64,000 nt of DNA from Nocardia goodfellowii (GTDB lineage: Bacteria > Actinomycetota > Actinomycetes > Mycobacteriales > Mycobacteriaceae): the NCBI RefSeq assembly GCF_017875645.1, contig NZ_JAGGMR010000001.1:7884520-7948519 (forward strand). Direction: 5' to 3'. Positions 12,701 through 22,076 of the stretch are shown piece after piece; position 1 is the stretch's first letter; every line of letters begins with the position of its first letter. The notes under the pieces were generated by a model. That model was given only the letters and a program-made list of their open reading frames with translations, was not told the DNA's origin and made no database searches. Made by a program: the position numbers and the translations under genes.

Positions 12701-15700
12701 CCTGGGTCGCCGCGAAACGCCTCGGCAACCAATCCCCTTGCGCGCCACCGGCCGCGCGCCCGAGATAGTTGAAGCTGATCTGCGGCGCCGGCGCGTCCGC
12801 GAGCACCGCCGCCGTCTCCGGATCGAGGTAGCGCAACATCCCGTACCCGACGCCTTTGCCGGGTACGGCCCGCAGTTGCTCCTTGGTCGCCTTGATCGCG
12901 GCCCCGGCCTCGATACCGCCCTCGAACGCCGCGTCCACGTCGATCCCGGCCAGATCGATGGCGACCGGATACACGCTGGTGAACCAGCCCACCGTGCGCG
13001 CCAGGTCCGCCCCGGGCAGCACCGATTCCTCGCGGCCGTGCCCCTCCAGCGTGAACAGCGCACTGCCGCGTCCCCGCCAGCGCGCCACCGCCAACGCCAG
13101 CGCGGCCAGCAGGACGTCATCCGCACCGCAGTGGAACCGCTCCGGCAGCACATCGAGCACCGTGCGCGCCACCTCGGCGGGCACGCGCGTCCGCAGCTCC
13201 GCCATGGTGGCGACCACGTCCACGGCCGGGTCCGCGGCCCGCGCCCCGATCAGCGGATCGGGCGTGCGCACGATCCGCTCCCATACCGGCAGCTCGGCGG
13301 TCCGCCGGGCGGTTTCCTCGACAGTGGCGTGGGCCCAGCGCCGGTAGGAGGTGCCGACCGGTTCGAGGGCACCGCCGCTGAACGCGGTGGCCAAGTCCGG
13401 CAACAGGGTTCGCCAGGAAACACCGTCGGTAACCAAGTGATGCAGCACCAGCCACAGCACCGGATGGCGGTCGGCCGGAACCGCTGCCGCGTTCTGCCAG
13501 GGAGCATGTTCGCGCTGCGCCATCGGTGCCTCGGGCGACGCGGCTTGCTCGGTGGTATGCGGATCGATCAGCACGAATCGCGCCATGATCCCCGCGGCGG
13601 GATCGAGAAAATCTGCGGCACGCTGCAATTCGCGTTCGCAGGTTTCGTCGAGCTCCGTCCCGGCCGCCACGACCTGGATCAGCTCGGCGGCGTCGATCGC
13701 ACCTGGTTCGGCAACGGTCCATTGCCACTTTGCGCCCGGACGAGCCGGGTCCTGCCCGTCGCCTTCGCGACGCAGGGTGCTGCGCAGCACATCGTGGTGA
13801 TCGATCAGCGCCTGGACGGCCGGGATCAGCCCCGCACGGGTCGTCCCGGCGGGGAGGCCGATCAATACCGCCTGGCTGTAGCGCTGCCAGGTGTCGCCGC
13901 CCGCGAGCATGGCGTGCACGATCGGCGTCAGCTCGAGCGGACCCACACCGCCGCCGGGCAATTCGCGCACCGCCGTGTCGGCCGCCTCGGTGGCGACGGC
14001 GGCCAGGGCCGCGACGGTCTTGCGTTCGAAGACATCCCGGGCGCTGAACGCCAGCCCGGCGGTCCGGGCCCGGGACACGAGCTGGATGGAGATGATGCTG
14101 TCGCCACCGAGGGCGAAGAAGTTGTCGTCGGCACCTACCGCGTCCACACCGAGGACCTCGGCGAACAATGCCGCCAGCACTTCCTCCCGGGGCGTGGACG
14201 GGGCGCGCCGCACGACGGTGCGCACGCCGAAATCCGGTGCGGGCAGGGCTCTGCGGTCGACCTTGCCGACCGGCGTGAGCGGCACGTGATCGATCACCAT
14301 GATCACCGACGGCACCATGTACGCCGGAAGCTGCTCCCCGACAGCCGCTTTCAGTGCCTCGGGCCGTGGCTCGACCCCGGGTTCGCCCAGCACGTAAGCC
14401 ACCAGCGCGGTAGCGCCCGCCGGGCTCTTCGCGCCGAGGGTGAGCGCGAAGTCCACGCCGGGCTGTCGTCGCAGCGCCGCGTCGATCTCGCCGAGTTCGA
14501 TCCGGTACCCGCGCACCTTGACCTGAAAGTCGCTGCGGCCGGCGTACTCCAACTCCAGCCGTCCGGCGCGACGGCACCAGCGCACCAGGTCGCCGGTGCG
14601 ATACATACGCGCGCCGGGCGTGTAGGGGTCGGCGACGAAACGGCTCGCCGTCAGACCGTTGCGCTGGTGATAGCCCCGAGCCACCGCGGGCCCACCCAGA
14701 TAGAGCTCGCCGGTCGCACCCGGCGCGACCGGTCGCAGCCAGGGGTCCAGCACCACCGCGGCGACACCTCGGGCCAGGCTGCCGATCGTCACCGGCGCAG
14801 CGGGTTCCAGCGGTGCGCTGACGGTGACCGTGATCGTCGTCTCGGTCGGCCCGTAACCGTTGAGCAGCCTGCGTCCGGCCCACCGCGTCACCAGTTCGGG
14901 TGGGCACGCGTCGCCGCCCACGATCACGGTGCGCAACGACGGCAGCGTCGCCGGATCCAGCGAAGCCACCACGGCCGGGGTCACATTTAGATGCGTGACC
15001 TGGTGTGCGCGAAGCACTTCCGCGAGCTCCTCGCCCGCGTACGCCGCGGGCGGCACCACGGCCACGGTCGCACCGGCGGCGAAGGCCACCAGCAACTCCT
15101 CGATCGAGATGTCGAAACTGGGCGACACAGCGTGCGCCACCACCGAGTCGGCTGTCACGCCGAAGGCGGTGCCGGAGTTGTCCACCAGGTTCGCCAAGCC
15201 GCGATGGGTCACCGTGACGCCTTTGGGCAGACCGGTAGAACCCGAGGTGTAGAGCAGATACGCCGGTTGGTCGAGATGAATCGGAACGGACAGTTCGTCA
15301 TCGCGTAGCGGCGCGGAAAGCTGTTCGGCGACCAGCTGTCCCATCGACTCGTCGTCCAGCGTCAGCCAAGTGACTCGATCCGGCAGCGCACCCCGCGCGG
15401 CGGCAACCGTCAGCCCGACGACCACGCCGCTGTCGCGCACCATGTATTCGATCCGGTCCGCCGGATACCCGGGATCGATCGGCACGAATGCCGCACCCGT
15501 CTTGGCCACGGCACACATCGCCAGCACCGACTCGATCGAGCGGGGTATCGAAAGCGCCACGGCGCGTTCGGGTCCCGCGCCCGCCGCGCTCAGCACCCGG
15601 GCCAGCCGGTTGGTCCGTTCCTCGAACTCGCGATAGGTCAAGCGCTGCGCGCCGGCCACGATCGCCACCGCCGACGGATCGAATGCCGCACCCTCGGCGA

Positions 15701-17108
15701 GTATTTCGGGCAAGGTCCGCATTCGCGCATCAACCGCGCCGCGGGCAGGCACCAGGTCGGCGAACTCGTCCTCGAACAGCACCGGCACCGCCGACAGCGG
15801 CGCATCCGGCCCGGCGGCCAGAAACCGATCCAGGAACGCGAGGAAGCGCCGATGCTGCCCGGCGAGTTCGTCGGCGCCGTACAGGTTGGGGTTGGCCTGG
15901 AAATCGATATGCGTGCTCTCCGCGCCCACGCCGGGATACAGATTGAGGAACAGGTCGTCGATCATGCCGGAGGTGAGCACGTGCATCCGTCCGATGACCG
16001 CACCGAGCTCGATCCTGGTGTCCACCATCATCAAATTGACGGTCGGCCCGAACGACGCGCCCTCGTCCACCGCCCAGCCGAGATCGCGGACGATGTCTTC
16101 CTGCCGGTAACGCTGGCGGCGCAACGCCGAGGTCAGCTCGCTCTGCGCGGCGTGGATGAGCGCTCCCACCGTCATCGCCGCGTCCATGCGCAAGCGCAGC
16201 GGCACCACATTGGCGACCATGCCGCCGGACCGGCGCAACGACGCGGTCGTGCGGCCCGAAACCGGCAGGCTCAGCACGACTTCCGGCGCACCGGTCATCG
16301 CCCCCAGGTACGCGCCGAACGCCGCGACCACGATCGGCGCGATACTGGAGTTCTCCGCTTTCGCCACGCCGTCCAAGAGTGCGGCGGTCTCCGCCGGCAG
16401 TTCACCGGCGGCGACGCGGGGGTGCGCGTCCACCTCGGCGGCGCGCCCGGCCAGGCTGACCGGCTCGGCCATACCCGCGAGATGCTCGCGCCAGTACTGC
16501 CCGTCCGCCTCGAACCGCGGCGAATCCCGGTACGCCGCATCACTGTCGATGATCTTGCGCAGATCCTCGGCCTTGCTCGGCGGCGGTTCCCGCCCGGCCA
16601 GCGCCGCGTTGTACAACTCGGCGGTCCGCTGCAACATCGTCATCGCGCCGAACCCGTCCAGCACGATGTGGTGAATACGCTGATACCAATACCAGTGGTC
16701 TTCGGCCAGCCGCAGCAGCGCGTAGCAGCCGAGCGGGTCCCGCAGCAGGTCCAGCGGCGCGGTGTACTCCGCGCTCATCCAGGCCTGCGCCGCCGCCACC
16801 GGATCGGGCTCCGCGCGCAGATCGAGCACCGGAATCCGGTCGTCCTGCTCCGTATCGACCATCTGATACGGCAAGCCGTCGACCTCGAGCAAACGCACGT
16901 AGCCGGTGCCGAATTCACGACCGGCCCGGCGGGCTACGTCGGCGAGCAGATCGACATCGACGGGCCCGGCGAATTCGACGTACTGGGCAATGGAAATGGC
17001 GGTGTCACCGGCGAAATGCTGGGCGAACCAGATTCCGCGCTGGGCTGCGGACAGCGGAAAAGCACCGGCGGGCAACTGATCCGGCGCGACCGGCGAAAGG
17101 GATCGCAT
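3762..17108 (-). CDS. three-module nonribosomal peptide synthetase, C-A-T-E-C-A-T-C-A-T-E-TE
   Basis: About 4,448 residues. Landmarks, all approximate: C1 active site HHIVLDG near 145; A1 core motif YTSGSTG near 620; carrier serine LGGDS near 1000; E1 [10 protein letters not shown] near 1220; C2 HHVVLDG near 1690; A2 core near 2170; carrier LGGNS near 2560; C3 HHISADG near 2750; A3 core near 3240; carrier LGGDS near 3640; E3 [10 protein letters not shown] near 3840; thioesterase GWSFGG near 4270. The ATG at 17108 is preferred over a GTG 60 bases upstream because AGGAA lies just before it. Pocket residues read by hand are DIENIGGIT-K for A1 (Glu at position 239, as in Orn/Lys activators), DAFVSALIW-K for A2 and DAFVAALIW-K for A3. 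Predicted product: a tripeptide with D residues 1 and 3. C1 resembles the EntF type that takes an acyl or aryl starter. Identity of residues 2 and 3 is not known. Confidence 0.97.
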
Positions 17109-17170
17109 AAAAGGTTCCTGGAAGTTCAGGAGATAGCCAGTGAGGACAAGGCGGAACGCGCGCCACACCG

Positions 17171-17189
17171 CTGCGCGGCGGGCGCGCAG
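17171..17189. other. 7-bp inverted repeat in the NRPS leader
   Basis: CTGCGCG and CGCGCAG flank a five-base loop in the 177 bases between the adenylation-fragment gene and the NRPS start. It could fold in the transcript as a leader hairpin, but there is no T-run after it, so it is not an obvious terminator. The rest of this gap holds no gene that I can see. Confidence 0.35.
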
Positions 17190-17285
17190 CCGACCGCGAC
17201 GAGCGGGGAATTCGACCAGCGTGCGCGTGTATTTCTTTCCTCGGGAGTCTATCTCGCGGCGATGCGCGGATAACTTGGAATGCGC

Positions 17286-17696
17286 TCAGCAGGCGTGCGG
17301 TACGTGGAACAGATCGGCGTCGGTGATCGGCGCGTCGGACCCGGTGAGGTAACCCACCAGCGTCGAACGGTCGTCGAGCACGAGCCAGTCGACCAGGTCG
17401 GTCAGGGCGGAGCGATCCTCTTTGGTGGTGACGCCGAGCCGAACCCCGTGCGCCGACTCCGCGGAAACGACGGTGGCGCCGATCTTCTCGATCGCCCAGC
17501 GGGTCACCACGAACTCCATGGCGGGCTCGACCGCCACCGCGATCCGGGTGCCGGGTGCGGCGCCACGGGCCAGCAGGACCCGGGCCAGCCGGTTGGACCA
17601 GCGGTCCAGGTAATCACGGTCGGCCTCGAGGGTGGACACCGCGACAGCCGTCTGGTCAGTTCCGGTCCGGTGCTGAGCGAGGTATGCGGTGTTCAT
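17286..17696 (-). CDS. stand-alone N-terminal adenylation-domain fragment (AMP-binding family), 136 aa
   Basis: The protein aligns by eye with the start of the NRPS adenylation domains. WSNRLARVLLARG matches the segment after A1, and AVEPAMEFVVTRWAIEKIGATVV matches the A2 region. It then ends at ITDADLFHVPHAC, which corresponds to the linker just before the YTSGSTG (A3) ATP loop. All catalytic motifs A3-A10 and any carrier domain are therefore absent. The gene looks real: ATG with GGAGG about eight bases upstream, normal codon use and its own upstream promoter-sized gap. It is the first gene of the NRPS-ABC transcription unit. It may be a helper or docking piece, or a remnant of a lost module; function unknown. 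Confidence 0.75.
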   Translation of the reverse strand: MNTAYLAQHRTGTDQTAVAVSTLEADRDYLDRWSNRLARVLLARGAAPGTRIAVAVEPAMEFVVTRWAIEKIGATVVSAESAHGVRLGVTTKEDRSALTDLVDWLVLDDRSTLVGYLTGSDAPITDADLFHVPHAC

Positions 17697-17793
17697 CAGG
17701 TGGTCCTCCGAAGTCGTTCTCGATTTCCTGTACGACTTCTAATTTCCCCTGTTCAGAGGCCTACCGACAGGACCCCCAGTGCTGGTGCGGCCA

Positions 17794-17805
17794 ACCCCCG
17801 GGGGT
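17794..17805. promoter_or_regulatory. 12-bp perfect palindrome upstream of the NRPS operon
   Basis: ACCCCCGGGGGT lies about 100 bases upstream of the adenylation-fragment start. A second dyad, CACCC-CA-GGGTG, is at 17817-17828. The two sit between the monooxygenase terminator and the first gene of the NRPS unit, where an operator would be expected. No clear -10/-35 pair was found. Confidence 0.35.
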
Positions 17806-17836
17806 GATCGATTCACCACCCCAGGGTGTGCGACGG

Positions 17837-17871
17837 CGCTGCCGGCCGCGGCGAACCCGCGACCGGCAGCG
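17837..17871 (-). terminator. hairpin terminator after the FAD monooxygenase gene
   Basis: CGCTGCCGG at 17837-17845 pairs perfectly with CCGGCAGCG at 17863-17871, and the stem extends inward with CGCGG/CCGCG. It begins six bases past the monooxygenase stop codon and separates that gene from the NRPS operon. Confidence 0.65.
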
Positions 17872-17876
17872 GTTGT

Positions 17877-19076
17877 TCAGGCGGGCACCAGCTCCGTGGA
17901 AACCGTTGCGTCCCAATCGATCCGGTAACGCTGCTCGGCGCCGAGCTGCTTCTCCTGATCGGTCATCCGGAACATCACCGGCATCACCAGATTCATCATC
18001 TTGCGCGCCACCGGACCCGGCGTCTTGCTGTGGTTGATCCGCGCCGCGCGCTTGGCCACACCCTCCACGCGGGCCCGGCGCAACCGCTCGTAGGCTCGGA
18101 AGGCCTGCTCGTGCGGCAGATCACGCAGGCATCGAGCCAAGTGGATCGCGCTCTCGATACCCAGCGACGCGCCCTGCCCGGAACTGTTGGACGGGGCGTG
18201 CACCGAGTCGCCCACCAGCACCATCCGGCCCCGGTACCAGTGCGGCACCGGGGGCATGATGTGCAGCGCCCCGGTGACTTCCAGGTTTTCCGCTGTCGTC
18301 GCCCGCACCAGACGGCCACCCGCGGCATCGGCACCGTAGGTTTCCCGCAGGATCCGCAACCAGTGCTCGGCCGGCAGCGCCCGCGCCTCGGTCAGCGAAA
18401 GGTACTGCTTGTGCGGCAGATTCACGCCCCACATGAAGCGGCCGTCGCCCACTGCGGCGTACAGGTAGTAGGCCCGCTTGCCGAACGCGAAAACCATGGT
18501 GCCCGCCGGGGTGTCGAGATCGCAGTCGACCATCGCGCCGAAGCCGAGCATGCCGGTGTAGTCCGGCCCGGGCGCCTTCGGATCGATCAGCCCGCGCACC
18601 GTCGACCGGATACCGTCCGCGCCGACGAGCACGTCGGCGGTGGCGGTGCTGCCATCGGCGAAGTGGGCGGTGACGCCGTCGGCCGCCTCCTCCACGCGCA
18701 CCAGCCGCTTGTCGTATTCGAACGGCACCCCGGCGGCGGTCGCGTGGTCGTGCAGCGCACGGTGCAGTTCACTGCGATCGACCATCTGCAACGGCTCCAC
18801 ACCGGGCAGGCCGGGCACCTGGTGGATCTTGCCGCCGACCGACAGCGACATGTCGGGGATCGGAAAAGCGATGTCGCGCACGCGGTCTCCGGCGCCGAGC
18901 ACATCGAGCGCGGCCATACCGTTCGGCGCCAGCGCGAGCCCGCTACCGATAGTGAACGCGGGGCCGGGATAGGCCTCGAAGACACGGGCCTCGATGCCCG
19001 CCTTGCGCAGTGCGGTCGCGGCGACCGGGCCGGCGATACCGCCGCCGATGACCAGTGCGGTACGTGTTGTGGACAT
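17877..19076 (-). CDS. FAD-dependent aromatic-type monooxygenase
   Basis: 399 residues. FAD-binding fingerprint GGGIAG at 11-16 in an N-terminal Rossmann fold, DG motif GADG at 152-155, and GD motif GD at 289-290 followed by SVHAPSNSSGQGAS. This is the layout of the class A flavin monooxygenases (PHBH family), which hydroxylate aromatic or related rings using NAD(P)H and oxygen. It is not an ornithine/lysine N-hydroxylase, whose fold and motifs differ. ATG preceded by TGGAG. It has its own terminator, so its link to the NRPS is by neighbourhood only. It could tailor the peptide or act in resistance or catabolism. Confidence 0.88.
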   Translation of the reverse strand: MSTTRTALVIGGGIAGPVAATALRKAGIEARVFEAYPGPAFTIGSGLALAPNGMAALDVLGAGDRVRDIAFPIPDMSLSVGGKIHQVPGLPGVEPLQMVDRSELHRALHDHATAAGVPFEYDKRLVRVEEAADGVTAHFADGSTATADVLVGADGIRSTVRGLIDPKAPGPDYTGMLGFGAMVDCDLDTPAGTMVFAFGKRAYYLYAAVGDGRFMWGVNLPHKQYLSLTEARALPAEHWLRILRETYGADAAGGRLVRATTAENLEVTGALHIMPPVPHWYRGRMVLVGDSVHAPSNSSGQGASLGIESAIHLARCLRDLPHEQAFRAYERLRRARVEGVAKRAARINHSKTPGPVARKMMNLVMPVMFRMTDQEKQLGAEQRYRIDWDATVSTELVPA

Positions 19077-19251
19077 GGGTGATCTCCAAATCAGGTTGGT
19101 CGAGGTTGCCCGAAACCGCCCTGTTGCCCACCCGGCTATCCTGTGGTTGCCAAACCTTGGGCTGGGTGCGCGTACGCGGGCACGGTTCGAGACGGTTCGC
19201 TCAGGCTCGGCGGGGGTGTTGCCGCACCTCCGCTGAGCTTGGGTTTACATG

Positions 19252-19269
19252 CGCCCCGGCATCGGGGCG
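19252..19269 (-). terminator. hairpin after the PadR gene
   Basis: CGCCCCG and CGGGGCG separated by GCAT form a perfect 7-bp stem just past the PadR stop codon. The 198-base gap to the monooxygenase otherwise holds an imperfect second dyad (near 19206-19239) and the monooxygenase ribosome-binding site. Confidence 0.55.
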
Positions 19270-19274
19270 TCGAT

Positions 19275-19922
19275 CTACTCCGGTTCCTTCCCCCTCTCCA
19301 CCATCTCGAAGACTTCGGCGGGATCGATGTTCTCGGCATGCATGCGCCGCCAGAATCCCAGGTCGGGGAAGGTGCCGTCGACCAATTCGGCGCGGAAGGC
19401 TCGCGTCCACTCCAGTTCCGCGGCCAGCATGGTCAGCCCGTATTCGGTTTCGACGGTGAACAGTCGCGGCAGTTTGCCCTTCAGCTCGGCCAGTTCCGCT
19501 CGTCCCGAATCGAGCGTCTCCGCCAGGGCGGCGATCCGGGCGCTGAGCAGCTCGATCACCAGGTCCGGCGGCAGTACGCCGAGGATGGACAGGCCGGCGG
19601 TGAACCGCGTCGCCTCCAACTCGGGGTCGGCGATCAATTCGGTGGTCCAGCCCCGCATTTCGGCGCGCCCGGCGTCGGTGATCCGATAGATCACCCGCTC
19701 CGGCCGGGCGCCGTCGCGTTCGCTGCCGATCGCTTCCAGGAATCCGGCCTTGGCCATGTTCTGCACGACCGTGTAGAGCGAGCCCCACTTGATGTCCATA
19801 TCGCGGTCTTTGCCGCGTTGCTTGAGCATGGACGCGATCTCGTAGCGGTGCATCGGCCGTTCCACGATCACCGACAGCACTGCCAGCGCCAGCAGATTGT
19901 TGACTTTGCGTTTGGCAGCCAT
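19275..19922 (-). CDS. PadR-family transcriptional regulator
   Basis: 215 residues. The N-terminal winged helix carries the family pattern LLALAVLSVIVERPMHRYEI (residues 10-29) followed by WGSLYTVVQNMAKAGFLEA and RVIYRITDAGRAEM. The rest is the helical Vir-like C-terminal dimerisation domain. PadR proteins are usually repressors of detoxification or efflux genes and often repress themselves. Here the gene sits directly downstream of the MFS exporter on the same strand and has a strong operator-like repeat in front of it, so it probably controls itself and possibly the exporter or the monooxygenase. The ligand is unknown. Confidence 0.92.
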   Translation of the reverse strand: MAAKRKVNNLLALAVLSVIVERPMHRYEIASMLKQRGKDRDMDIKWGSLYTVVQNMAKAGFLEAIGSERDGARPERVIYRITDAGRAEMRGWTTELIADPELEATRFTAGLSILGVLPPDLVIELLSARIAALAETLDSGRAELAELKGKLPRLFTVETEYGLTMLAAELEWTRAFRAELVDGTFPDLGFWRRMHAENIDPAEVFEMVERGKEPE

Positions 19923-19931
19923 CGCACCTCC

Positions 19932-19961
19932 TACTCGTCTACGAATATACGTCTACGAGTA
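19932..19961. promoter_or_regulatory. probable PadR operator
   Basis: In the gap just before the PadR start, TACTCGT at 19932-19938 is mirrored by ACGAGTA at 19955-19961. Inside, the 9-mer CGTCTACGA occurs twice in direct orientation (19936-19944 and 19950-19958), 14 bases apart. The segment is much more AT-rich than its surroundings. Position and symmetry suggest autoregulation. Confidence 0.65.
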
Positions 19962-19988
19962 TTAGACGGCAAGCGCTCCTCGGAGCGT

Positions 19989-22025
19989 TCAACCTCGAGC
20001 GTCGGCATACTCAAGCTGGTCATCGAGCACTTTGCGGGCGACGTTGTCCAGCGCCTCGTCGAGTAGCACGCTGTCAGCTGGATCCCGATCGTCCCAATCG
20101 TCGATCCGGCCGCTGAGCCAGCGCCGCCAGGCGGCGTGCACCCGGTCCACTTCGACCCTTCCGGCGGCGGTCAAGTCCAGGTTCCCGTCGTCGGCGTCCA
20201 CATAACCCGCGCCGATCATCTGCAGAATCACCGGTTCGATCACCTCGTCGGGCACCTTGTGCGCCAGCGCGATCGAGTCGATGGTGGCGCCGCCGCGAAT
20301 CCTGTTGTGCAGGTAGATCTGTCCGAGCGCCCACGCCTGCCCCCGGCTCAACCGGCTGCCCGCGTCGGCGAGGATACCCAGACCGATCGACCCGCTCTCC
20401 GCACGCGCTTTCGCCATGGTCGCGCCGACCGCTCGTTCCAGCAGGGCGACCCGATCGGAGTGGTCCGGCATCGAGAAGCCCTCGCCCACATCCGTCGCCC
20501 CGCCGCGAATGCTGTCGCGCAGCGGCACCTGCTTCAGGAACCACGCGACGAGGAAGCCGAGCAGCGCGACCGGCACCACCCATTTGAAGACGAAGTCGAT
20601 CGAATGCGCGTACGCGTCGATGATCGGCGCGGCTTTATCGGCGGGCAGATTGCGCAACGCCTCGGGACTGGCCGCGACCTCCGGCGACACCCCGGGCGAC
20701 TGCGCGAGCGCCTTACCCAGATTCGGCGTGAGCTGATTGGTGTAGAGCGTGCCGAAGATGGTGGCGCCGAAAGCGCTGCCGAGCGTGCGGAAGAAAGTGA
20801 CGCCGGAGGTCGCGGTCCCGAGATCCGCATACGGCACGGTGTTCTGCACCACGATGGTCAGCACCTGCATGGACAGGCCGATGCCCATACCGAGCACCAG
20901 CATGTACAGCGACTCCTGCGAGGTGCTCGTGGTCCGGCCCATGGTGGACATCAGCCACAGGCCGAGCGCCATCACGGCGGTGCCGACGATCGGAAAGTAC
21001 CGGTAGCGCCCGGTTTTCGCGACCACCTGCCCCGACAGGATCGAGGTGAACATCAACCCGACCACCAGCGGCAGTGTGCGCACACCCGACATGGTGGCCG
21101 AAACCCCGTCCACATATTGGAAGTAGGCGGGCAGGAAGGTCAGGGAACCGATCATGGCGAAGCCGACGATGAAGCTCAGAATCGAACACACGGTGAAGAC
21201 GTTGCTGCGGAACAACTTCATCGGCAGCATGGGCTCCCGGGCCCGCAACTCCACCGCCACGAAGGCCGCCAGTAACACCACCGAGGCGACGAACAGCCCG
21301 ATGATCTGCCAAGAACGCCAAGGGTATTCCTGCCCGCCGAATTCGAGTCCGAGGATCAGGCAGGAGACGCCCGCCGCCACGAAGCCGATGCCCGCGTAGT
21401 CGATGATCGGCCGGGCGGCGGCCCGCATCCGCGGGATGGTCCGCGCGGCCAGTGCGATCATGATGATCGCGATCGGCACGTTCACATAGAAGCACCAGCG
21501 CCAGCTGGCGTGGTCGGTGAACAGACCGCCCAGCGTGGGACCGACCACCGTCGTGATGCCGAAGACCGCGCCGAGCGCGCCCTGATACTTACCGCGTTCG
21601 CGCAGCGGGATGGTGTCGGCGATCAACGCCATCGCGGTCACCATGAGACCGCCCGCGCCGATGCCCTGGACCCCGCGGGCCACGATCAGCAGCACCATGT
21701 CGTGCGCCAGGCCGGCCACGGCCGAACCGGCGATGAAAATGAGCCCGCTGATCTGGAAGATCAGTTTGCGTCCGAACAGGTCGCCGAGTTTGCCCGCCAG
21801 CGCCGTCGCCACCGCCTCGGTGAGCATGTACGCCGTGACCACCCAGGCCATATGCCCGGCGCCGCCCAGGTCCGCCACGATGCTGGGCAGCGCCGCCGAC
21901 ACGATCGTCTGATCCAGCGCCGCCATCAGCATGCCCAGCACGATGGTGCCGAAGATGAGGTTGATCCGGCCGCGGCTGAGCGCTTCCGGGGCGGACTTCT
22001 CGGCGACAGCAACTGCCTCGGTCAT
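19989..22025 (-). CDS. DHA2-type MFS multidrug exporter with C-terminal MarR-like winged-helix domain
   Basis: 678 residues, far longer than the roughly 480-520 of a plain 14-TM EmrB/QacA transporter. Family motifs are visible: LDQTIVSAALPSI at 37-49 (motif D1) and GKLGDLFGRK at 78-87 (motif A). After the last membrane segment near residue 500 comes a soluble domain (about 525-678) with a MarR-like helix-turn-helix and wing pattern: IDSIALAHKVPDEVIEPVILQMIGAGYV, then DGNLDLTAAGR. It should export drugs or metabolites by proton antiport. The cytosolic domain may sense substrate or act only structurally. It follows the TetR gene by 51 bases, so the two are probably co-transcribed. The start codon is the ATG with no competing upstream start. 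Confidence 0.93.
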   Translation of the reverse strand: MTEAVAVAEKSAPEALSRGRINLIFGTIVLGMLMAALDQTIVSAALPSIVADLGGAGHMAWVVTAYMLTEAVATALAGKLGDLFGRKLIFQISGLIFIAGSAVAGLAHDMVLLIVARGVQGIGAGGLMVTAMALIADTIPLRERGKYQGALGAVFGITTVVGPTLGGLFTDHASWRWCFYVNVPIAIIMIALAARTIPRMRAAARPIIDYAGIGFVAAGVSCLILGLEFGGQEYPWRSWQIIGLFVASVVLLAAFVAVELRAREPMLPMKLFRSNVFTVCSILSFIVGFAMIGSLTFLPAYFQYVDGVSATMSGVRTLPLVVGLMFTSILSGQVVAKTGRYRYFPIVGTAVMALGLWLMSTMGRTTSTSQESLYMLVLGMGIGLSMQVLTIVVQNTVPYADLGTATSGVTFFRTLGSAFGATIFGTLYTNQLTPNLGKALAQSPGVSPEVAASPEALRNLPADKAAPIIDAYAHSIDFVFKWVVPVALLGFLVAWFLKQVPLRDSIRGGATDVGEGFSMPDHSDRVALLERAVGATMAKARAESGSIGLGILADAGSRLSRGQAWALGQIYLHNRIRGGATIDSIALAHKVPDEVIEPVILQMIGAGYVDADDGNLDLTAAGRVEVDRVHAAWRRWLSGRIDDWDDRDPADSVLLDEALDNVARKVLDDQLEYADARG

Positions 22026-22076
22026 GGGCCCAGTATGGTCTGACGCCTTCCTCGCGACCCGCCAGCGACACGGCAG

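Noticed and set aside
10476..14990. A 1,504-codon open frame on the plus strand inside the NRPS
   Set aside because: It is antisense to the condensation and adenylation domains and arises because high-GC coding DNA leaves the opposite strand open. Its Arg/His/Gln/Gly-rich translation has no domain.
17109..17168. GTG start 20 codons upstream for the NRPS
   Set aside because: No ribosome-binding site, and the added residues lie outside the condensation domain; ATG 17108 has AGGAA at good spacing.
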